Shown here: positions 56,541 through 64,000 of the stretch, piece after piece
Layout of the letters: the number at the start of each line of letters is the position of its first letter
Numbering within the stretch: the first letter of the stretch is position 1
The notes under the pieces: generated by a model
Told to the model about the DNA's origin: nothing
Seen by the model: the letters and a program-made list of their open reading frames with translations, nothing else
Databases searched by the model: none
Translations under genes and position numbers: made by a program
Source of the DNA: Larix kaempferi
Lineage: Eukaryota > Streptophyta > Pinopsida > Pinales > Pinaceae
Assembly: GCA_027924585.1 (NCBI GenBank)
Contig: BSBM01000865.1
Coordinates: forward strand, 1,116,001-1,180,000
Direction: 5' to 3'
DNA length: 64,000 nucleotides

Positions 56541-57920
56541 GTGTATGAAAGATCGTATGCCATTACCTACAAAAGAAGAAATACAACATTTGTTCCAGCA
56601 ACAAAGATATCTATTGAATATATTGAAGTTCCCAGGATTTGGGATGAAGAAATGGAATGCCATGATCCGTTGATCATGAAGAATGATGTTTGGGATGCGG
56701 TCCCAAGAGCTGAAGGAAAGTCTGTTGTGACTTCCAAATGGAACTATCAGATCAAGCATGTTGCAGATGGCAGCATTGAGAAATATAAAAGTGATGAAAT
56801 AGAAGATGCACCAGATGGATTTCAAGACAGCATGGTGTAGTCATATATGTGTGCAGAACTTGGTATGGTAGGATAGACAGCCTTCTATCCAGTTTGGTCT
56901 TTACCAAGAGTAAAGCGGGTTCCAACCTTTACTACAAGGTTGAGGAAGGCAATCCAGTGATACTACTTTTGTATGCGGATAACCTGTTTGTTACAGATGA
57001 GGATAGATTGATTGCCGACACACAGCGGAAAATTGCTGCCGAGTTCGAGTTGAGGAACTTGGGGATGATGCACTATTTGTTTTTGGCATGGAGGTGTGGC
57101 AGAGTGATGGAATATTCCTTGGACAAGGGAAGTATGCAATAGAGATCCTGAAGAGGTTCGGGATGATGGATTGCAAGGCCATGGCCACACCTATGGCATC
57201 GAATCTGAAGCTTCTATGCAATGCTTCATCTGAGCCGGTTGATGTATCTATGTATTGTCAGATGATTGGGTCCTTGATGTACCCGACGAACACGAGACCA
57301 GATATTTGCTTTGCTGTGAACACATTGAGCCAGTTCCTGATGGATCCGAGGAGTGTTCACCTGGTTGTTGTAAAGCATCTTCTGAGGTACCTGAAGGGTA
57401 CAGTGGATTATGGGCTCAAGTATGAAGCGAATCAAAAGTCTAACCTGCAGGGTTATGTTGATTCAGATTGGGCTGGTAGTGCTGTAGACAGGAAGAGCAC
57501 ATCTGGGTGTTGCTTCAGTATGGGATCAGGTGTGATCTCATGGTTTAGCAGGAAGCAGTCCTGCATGGCACTGAGTACAGGTGAGGCAGAGTATGTTGCA
57601 GCCTGTTCAGCTAGATGTGAGGCAATATGGCTACGGAAGCTACTGTCTGAGTTATTTGATCTCCCGTTGGAGGCTACTGGTATCTTCTGTGATAACCAGA
57701 TTTGTGTAAAGCTGTCCGAGAACCCAGTGTTTCATGATAGGTCGAAACACATAGAGATCAAATATCACTATATCAGGGAGGAGCTGTGAAGCTCCTGTAT
57801 GTTGTGACGGACGAGCAGATTGTAGATGTGCTGACGAAGCCACAAGCCAGGGTGAAGTTCGAGTACTTCAGAGAGAGGCTTGGCGATCTTCAGATCGAGG
57901 ACACTTCGAGGAAGAAGTGA
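56541..57920 (+). pseudogene. Copia reverse transcriptase/RNase H remnant of element G
   Basis: 56541-56840 carries the start of the copia reverse transcriptase (MKNDVWDAVPRAEGKSVVTS, then IKHVADGSIEKYK). After a gap and frame change, 56849-57142 reads VFTKSKAGSNLYYKVEEG and LLLYADN; the YVDD catalytic box is YADN (56972-56983), so the enzyme is dead. 57088-57789 covers the thumb and RNase H with an intact DSDWAG and STGEAEYVAACSARCEAIW. A deletion near 57782 (IREE for the family's IRDMVQKG) shifts the frame into TDEQIVDVLTKP, ending at TGA 57918-57920. Large parts of the polymerase between 56840 and 56870 are missing. Element A shows the same set of domains. Confidence 0.9.
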
Positions 57921-58019
57921 TGGACACATTTGCTGAAGCCATTCCAAGAATGTTGGAAGGAGGATCCTTCACATGGCTGTGGATGTAAGCACTGGATGAT
58001 GAGCATCAGGATGATGTTC

Positions 58020-58300
58020 TAATTTCTGCTTGATATGATCAGTTGGATCATTTATGTATGTATGCATCATGTTGGATGCTAGATATGATCAGTTGGATCA
58101 TGTGTATGTATTTTGTATATGCATCATGTTGGATGCTTGGACCATGTATTTGTATATGTATCAGGTGGATACATTGTATGATCAGGTGGATCATGTATGG
58201 TGATATGTATCATGTATTTGTATTTGTATCAAGTGGATACATTGATGATCAGGAGGATCATGTATGATGATATGTATCAGATAGATACTTGGTATGCATC
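58020..58300 (+). repeat. Degenerate ATCAGTTGGATCAT-type repeat in element G
   Basis: Short units of about 30-40 bp built on TATGATCAGTTGGATCATGT and TGCATCATGTTGGATGCT. Confidence 0.75.
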
Positions 58301-58313
58301 AGGTAGATGCATT

Positions 58314-58685
58314 GATGATCAGGATGATCATAGATGACGAGCTTCATGATGTTGCTCCAGATGACATGCAGCAGGATGTTGCAGTGATGATCAGGATGAT
58401 CATAGATGACGAGCTTCAGGATGTTGCTCCAGATGACATGCAGCAGGATGTTGCAGTGATGATCAGGATGATCATAGATGACGAGCTTCAGGATGACATG
58501 CAACAGGATGTTGCAGTGATGATCAGGATGATCATAGATGACGAGCTTCAGGATGTTGCTCCATATGACATGCAGCAGGATGTTCCAGTGATGATCAGGA
58601 TGATCATAGATGACGAGCTTCAGGATGTTGCTCCAGATGACATGCAGCAGGACGTTGCAGTGATGATGATCAGGATGATCATGGA
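58314..58685 (+). repeat. 72-bp minisatellite encoding a 24-residue repeat, element G
   Basis: Five units of about 72 bp (one shortened by deletion) starting at GATGATCAGGATGATCATAG. Because the unit is a multiple of three, one frame (58294-58698, 134 codons) stays open and reads VMIRMIIDDELQDVAPDDMQ in each unit. It lies between RNase H and the 3' LTR. There is no upstream gene context; translation is unproven. Confidence 0.88.
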
Positions 58686-58739
58686 TACATCAGGATGATG
58701 TAAGGTGAGTATCAGGTTGATACTCTGTGGCCGTGGATC

Positions 58740-59270
58740 AAGTTGTGCAGATGAGCATGTAATCCGGTGCCCTGGGAGATTTGCAGATGGTCTTTCGAGG
58801 TTTTGCCTATGGCATGTAATATCGGTGCCTTGGGACATCTGGCAAATGCTCTTTCGAGGTTTTTCTCTGGGAGGACATGTAATTCGGTGCCCTGGGAGAT
58901 CTGCAGATAGTCTTTCGAGGTTTTTCCTATGGCATGTAATAGCGCCCTGGGATATCTGGCAGATGCTCTTGTGAGGTTTTGTCCTATGGCATGTAATAGC
59001 GCCTTGGGAGATCCGATAGGTTGGGCTGTGTTCCCGTAATCAGTCCTAGGATGCTCTTGCGAGGTTTTGCCATGACCACATATAATAACTCCCTGGGAGA
59101 TCCTACAGGTCGGAGTTGTGTACCCGTAACATCCTGGGATGCTCTTTCGAGGTTTTGTGGTGAGGTCACATGTAATAGCGCCCTGGGAGATCCTATAGGT
59201 AGAGCTGTGTGCTCGTAACAGCCTGGGATGCTCTTTCGAGGTTTTGTGACGCACGTAATAAGTCCTGAGG
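58740..59270 (+). repeat. 60-90-bp degenerate repeat in element G 3' region
   Basis: About eight units with the core CTTTCGAGGTTTTGCC, GGCATGTAATAGCGCCCTGG and GAGATC. Shorter units first, then longer ones carrying a CCGTAACAGCCTGGGATGC segment. Long minus-strand ORFs here (for example 58712-59254) arise from the repeat. Confidence 0.85.
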
Positions 59271-59507
59271 ATTCCACAGTATGGCCAGTGATGATGAAGA
59301 CCTGCAGGTGGTGGGCCTACATCCAGTATGAAAAAGGACTGGCTCTGTAGAACTTCCTATGACGAGTAGATTCAGAGATTGATTGAGATAGCAGCAGCAG
59401 TGACGATGATGACGACTCGATGACGATTATCCAGTGACGATGATCCAGAGAAGATGACTTGTGCTAGAAGAACTGTGCTGAGAAATACCTTCCTAGTTAA
59501 GAGGGAG

Positions 59508-60157
59508 TGTTGATGTATATGTAACTTCAGAATGTATTTCACATATATGTATATTGTATTCCTATAGAGATGGTACTATTCCTCTATAAGGAAGTGTCGT
59601 CATTTATATTGTAATTGTCGTAACTTATACTTGATGGGTTATTAGACCACCTTGTTTGGGGTCGGCCTTGTATAAGTCATGTGGGTCAAAGGGTTATTAG
59701 ACCACCCTATTGGGGGTCGGCCATGTGGGTCAAAGGGTTATTAGACCACCCTATTGGGGGTCGGCCCAGTCAGCATTATGTTATGTGGTTAAGTTCGAGC
59801 CTACATGAGTTAGGTAAAAAGGAAAGTCAATTCAAGTATAAATAGAGTGCTGGAGGCACTCTATTTACTCACTCACTTCTCACACATGCACTCAAGGAGG
59901 AGTGGCGCACTTATGGAGGAGGAGGATCTGCTACTAGGTTCTGTCTATCTCTTATGGTTGGTTGTATCATTGCTCTATCTATCTTTGAGGAAGTTATTGG
60001 GGTTTTTCACCTTTATGGTTTTCCCCAAGTAAATATTTGTGTCTCTTGTGTGCTTGCATTATTGTCTCCATGATTGATATGCTGTAGATATGCTGTACAT
60101 GTTGTTCTCTCAGTTAAGATCCTAGATTAGATTGAAGTAAATTCTGAAAATTTAACA
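59508..60157 (+). repeat. 3' LTR of element G
   Basis: 650 bp, TATA box at 59837-59844. Lacks one 44-bp unit and has an 11-bp duplication (GTAGATATGCT) relative to the 5' LTR, which together account exactly for the 33-bp length difference. Confidence 0.94.
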
Positions 60158-60523
60158 GGAGGATCCTAGTTGGCCAGCTGACTTGGTCCTCCCGACTAAC
60201 TAGTTGGGTATTTGGTTGAGTTGGTTAGATAACTGACTAAGCAGTTTAAAGTATGTAACTGAATAACAAAAATTGTATATATAAGGCTAGTGAGATGGAA
60301 TGAGAAGGATATCTTTGTACTCTTGATTATCTGTTAATAAATGCTTGTTGCTTATGTCTCCATTACATATGTTTTCTTCCCTTCTTATTGTATGTGATTA
60401 TATGATTTCTATGCCTTTATATGCCAAAGAATACTGGTAACTTCATGTAATCCCATAGATTACAACATTGGTTTCATTGTTGGTAGTAGTATTTGAGAAA
60501 AAAGATGATTACACCTGTATAAA

Positions 60524-62570
60524 TGGTCAGCAAGGAAGAAAGTAGAGAGTGGTGGAACAAAAAGATAGCGAATTATATTCAAAATTATGCTAGAAGGAAC
60601 AAGTTGACGTTAGAAAGATCCAAAGAAAAATTCTTCACTGATACACATGAAAATTTTATCGAATTTGTTCCCCATGAATTAAAGAAATTGATTGATTGAG
60701 TTAATGAGCAGAATTGACTGCGCCAATGAAAAATTGTTGATGCATAGACTCAATAACGGAGGCCGAACAAATATGTATGAGTTGTTTGAAAATATATGTG
60801 ACGAATTCTATGAAGAGAAAGAGGTCGAAGAAAGGACATCACTCAATGGAATCCAGAAAATATTTTACAATGACTTCCATGAATCATTCTTTGTGACGTT
60901 TCTGAAACTGCTATTTAAATTTCTAATTGAAAGAGGATCTAGTCATGTAGTAGAAGCATGACCACCTTTGTGGCTTGGTGGAAGTTCAAATTTGAAACAA
61001 AAGAATAAATACTGGGAGTGTTTCGTCCAAGAATGACATTAGGAATATTTTCTAAGCAAATGAACAAACTTTCTAAATTCCCAGCAGTTAACTACCAAAA
61101 GTTGGGTCTGCAATGGGGGGGTCGTCGACCATGCGAAGATGATTAAATAATATATGATGCTAGTCGATGTGCGAAGTTGACAATGAAGGACACCACGATA
61201 AGTACACCTTGATGAAACAAACATGTCGCTACTTTTAAGCAAACAACAGATATTCAGAAACTCGAAAGAGAAAAGAGACTTTAAAAGAGGGAGGAGTTAC
61301 GAAACATTTCCGGTCCATTACAAGGGAAAAGAAACATGAAGAAACCGAGATTAAGAGTCGAGATTACAAAAGAACCTCCTGTGTTAAGGGAAGGTCGACT
61401 AGTTGATAGAGATGGTGTGGAGCCGACATGGAGAGAAGGACCACACGTGATGGAGTTAACCCCACAAGCTTTGCATATTGCAATCCTAGATGTTTCGACT
61501 CCTATCCATAATGTACTAATGATTATGATGACTGAACCTAGTGTTAGAAAAATCATCGAGCGTGACTTGGGACTTGGACCTGGTGGTAGAATTATATACA
61601 GTTGGATAGACCCTTATGGATGCATTATCAATCGACTAATGATTTCAATGTTGATACAAGGTAATTGGATCATTTTTACACTGGAATATCCAAGGAATTG
61701 CATTCATCTCTTCTACTCAGAACGTGTGGAGGTACCCCCCTGCCAACAATATTATTTATTAAGGATGGAGATCAGTCATAACGATAGAGAGTTTGAATAA
61801 GAGGTCAAGTTATCCTGGGATGTAGATCATCAGTTGGTGCAAAGTCAATCTTCAGTCGGTAGGTCGTCGTCGTCAGTAAGTATCATAATAATAGTAATTT
61901 AGGTAATACTAGCAATAATTCTTTTAGTATGGATACTCCTCAAGTGCAATGTCCTATCTATGAATGGGATGAAGACCTTGTAAAACATTGGTTTGTGTGT
62001 GAAAATGTATGGGAGGCTAATTTTGTTACTGATGAAAATAGACAGATATCAATGTTTGCAGGTGGTCTGTGAAAAAGAGATCTCACTTGGTATATGAGAT
62101 TTATAAAAAAAGGTCCAAAAAACAAACAAGAAATCAAGAAGAGATTTTTATATTTTTTTTGTACTCAAGATATAAAGCACCTAGCTGATAAAAAACTCAA
62201 ACAAATAGCACAAAGACTAGGCAAATCTGTACAGGAATATGATAAAAGATTTAAAGATTTGCTCAACCAGATGCCAGTGGTAATGGATGAAGTTATCCTT
62301 ATTCAATGGTTTATTGTAGGATTACTTCCATGGGTGAAAACACCATTAAGATTATATGAATATACAACTTACGACGATGCCCTGCAAAAAGATCAGAAAG
62401 TCGAGTTGAATGCAGATCTCTCTGTTGGTCAGATCGACCGCATAATGGAAGAAAAGTTAGAAATAATGCAAAATCCCCTACAACTGCTAGCACTACGACA
62501 TATCAACCAGTGGTGCAGGACATGTTCATCTGAAGGACACATGAAAGACTCATGTCAACTTGAAGAATGA
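60524..62570 (+). pseudogene. Gag pseudogene of gypsy element K
   Basis: Starts at ATG 60524 (MVSKEESREWWNKKIANYIQ), shifts frame near 60690 into RIDCANEKLLMHRLNNGGRT (60692-60961), then 61336-61800 and 62094-62570. The last segment has a gag-type ARRLGK-like helix region, LADKKLKQIAQRLGKSVQEY, and ends in a zinc knuckle CRTCSSEGHMKDSC (62514-62555, C-x2-C-x4-H-x4-C). At least three frameshifts break it. 61336-61800 holds no domain I can name. Functions in particle assembly and RNA binding when intact. Confidence 0.7.
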
Positions 62571-63420
62571 AGACAGTACTAGGATGACAAAAGTTCATTC
62601 CCAGAAGAATGTCGATACAAAAAAGAGGAGCCAAGAGTCTTCCCAGAAGAAAGATGACACGAAAATTTCAAGATATCTCAAACAATGTATTTCTGCAACA
62701 TTTGTGAAAGGTTTGAGCCACAAAAAACAACTAAATTCCCATACAATGACTATGCTATTAAACCGAAATGGTTTGGAATATGTTGGTTGACCCAACACAC
62801 CATAGTTGAATGCATAAATAATTTGAAGACAAATATTAATTAAAATGGTATATTAAACCCAAGTCATCGATCAGGACAACCAAAGAGTTCAAGAGAACGA
62901 CATAAGAAACAACCACTGCAACAATGGATACAACCGACAAGGAGGATATCGAGGTCATGGTCAGTACAATAATAGAGGGAACTTCAACAACACTCGTGAT
63001 AAACAAAGATGTTTTATTTGTTTTAGTAAAGAATATATGAGTCCCGATTTCCCTTGGAAGGATATAACGGGTCTCAAATTTTGTACAAAATGTGGGGTGG
63101 GGGAGCATTCTCTTGAAGACTTCCCCATTATGCTTGAAAAACTTGTTAATAAAAAGAATATTAATATTTTATCTTGTGTACCTAAGCATGAAATATTGAA
63201 TCATAAGAATTTGCAAATGATTACAAGACAAGGGACAAAGATTGGAAAATATAAATCCCAAATTGAGAAGATTCAAAATAGGCATCAATTACCCTCAACA
63301 CCATCAACACAATTTTATTTCCAAAAATTCTTGTAATATTTTTGAAGAATTATCTAAAGATGAGGATGTACAAGAATGTAGAAATAAAACTCTAAAAGAG
63401 TTATTGCAGTTATTAAAAAA
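62571..63420 (+). pseudogene. Zinc-knuckle linker region of element K
   Basis: Near 63006 a frame reads CFICFSKEYMSPDF, a knuckle whose His and last Cys are lost, followed at 63090 by CTKCGVGEHSLEDF, a second knuckle with the last Cys changed to Phe. Paired knuckles with EDxP after the second are typical of one plant gypsy group. Basic, Lys-rich surroundings. Stops and frame changes are present. Confidence 0.55.
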
Positions 63421-63524
63421 AGAATAATTTGTTTCACAATCAATAGATCTAATGCATGCAATCAAAGCTGGCGCAAGCATTGAAAAGGTCCCTAGAAACC
63501 TACGCAACCTTAATCACAAAGAAA

Positions 63525-63980
63525 AATGGATATCGACCCTTTCATCGATCTAAAATTCGATGGTTATCGCATCTCATAGGTCATTCTCGACTTTGGATCT
63601 CAAGAAAATATAATGACTAGAGTGATATGGGAACGACTAGGTCATCCACAACTACAAGAATCAGGCATATACCTTAAGCTCGCCAACCAAGGATTGATTG
63701 AACTTATAGTAGTTTAGAGGAATGCTAATACTGGAATCATGGGAATCCAAATGGAAATTCACTTTGGAATAGTTGATCCCAACAAAGGAACAAAATCCTT
63801 CCCTGCACTAGTTGGACAACCATGGGATTGGAAAATGAAAGCATCCATCTCACTGGAAAAGATAGAATAAAACTTAAAGGAGATGGAAAGAAAGTTATTG
63901 TACCAATATATCCATCCCAAGAGAAACCATGGGAAGAAGCAGATGAAAATGAAGGTGATATAAGGAGACTGTATTAGATA
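63525..63980 (+). pseudogene. Retropepsin-like protease remnant of element K
   Basis: Reads VILDFGSQENIMTRVIWERL, then LKLANQGLIELIVV, GIQMEIHFGIVD and FPALVGQPWDWKMKASISLE, followed by KLKGDGKKVIVPIYPS, the full order of a gypsy protease. The active-site triad is D-F-G, and TAG stops occur before VILD, after LIVV and later. The reverse transcriptase would lie beyond the window edge. Confidence 0.7.
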
Positions 63981-64000
63981 ATGGAAAATCAAGAAGACTC

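Larger units (their letters stand above)
53701..60157 (+). mobile_element. Copia-like LTR retrotransposon G, young, non-autonomous
   Basis: LTRs 53701-54383 and 59508-60157, TGTTGATG...TTAACA, with GGAGG duplicated at 53696-53700 and 60158-60162. Primer site TGGTATCAGAGC directly follows the LTR; purine tract TTAAGAGGGAG (59497-59507) precedes the 3' LTR. LTRs differ by about ten substitutions plus two tandem-repeat length changes. The interior has reverse transcriptase/RNase H remnants but no gag, protease or integrase, and four separate minisatellites. Sister of element A. Confidence 0.93.
53692..64000 (+). mobile_element. Ty3/gypsy element K, 5' part, LTR split by element G
   Basis: The 5' LTR is 53692-53700 (TGTTGGAGG) joined across element G to 60163-60467 (ATCCTAGTTGG...TTACAACA), giving inverted ends TGTTG/CAACA and a length near 314 bp. 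A TATA box (TATATATAAGG, 60276-60286) is present. A primer site TTGGTTTCATTGTTGG follows the LTR, resembling decayed forms of the TGGCGCC-type plant gypsy site instead of the tRNA-Met one. Decayed gag, zinc knuckles and protease follow to the window's end. Confidence 0.75.

Noticed and set aside
58712-59254. 180-codon minus ORF in element G
   Set aside because: Opposite strand to the element and wholly composed of the degenerate 60-90-bp repeat.

Overview
This is plant nuclear DNA, most likely from a large, repeat-rich genome such as a gymnosperm; the species-level guess is inference. The evidence is Ty1/copia and Ty3/gypsy elements primed by initiator tRNA-Met (TGGTATCAGAGC), CACTA-type transposon ends, a tRNA-derived SINE, a plant-mobile-domain pseudogene with intron signals, and almost no intact coding sequence. 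I see no ordinary host gene that is convincingly complete. The window is a stack of nested mobile elements, and most boundaries can be fixed to the base by LTR pairs, primer sites and target-site duplications (TSDs).

Left third (1-25010). A degraded minus-strand copia-like element (A) runs from its 5' LTR (13640-14235) leftward off the window. It is split by a nearly intact 9-kb element (B, 3374-12390, TSD TCAAA) whose LTRs are about 98% identical. B carries one zinc-knuckle ORF beside its 3' LTR and two large satellite arrays. To the right lies a purine-rich TTAGGG-like degenerate array (14236-25010). Element A, a gypsy-like minus element C (16433-20409) and a small minus element D (20581-23543, TSD GGGGA) all sit in it.

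Middle (25010-46990). A plant-mobile-domain pseudogene (25288-26181, minus) lies beside a CACTA end (26380-28441) studded with a GCACCGGTGC-like palindromic motif. About 5 kb of AT-rich DNA without genes follows. A second CACTA end of the same family (from 34450) is inserted in a gypsy fragment. It contains a SINE, and that SINE is itself split by two related gag-only LTR elements, E (34868-37997, plus, TSD GGGTC) and F (38176-41269, minus, TSD CRTTG). Beyond them are exons of an unrecognised minus-strand gene (41876-45358), possibly the CACTA element's own second gene.

Right third (46990-64000). A minus-strand gypsy fragment (J) holds a decayed gypsy element H (47229-53242, plus), whose 3' LTR lacks its end, and a gypsy element K that runs off the right edge. 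K's 5' LTR is split nine bases from its start by a young copia-like element G (53701-60157, TSD GGAGG). G and A belong to one family: both lack recognisable gag, protease and integrase, keep reverse transcriptase/RNase H remnants, and have expanded different minisatellites at matching places.
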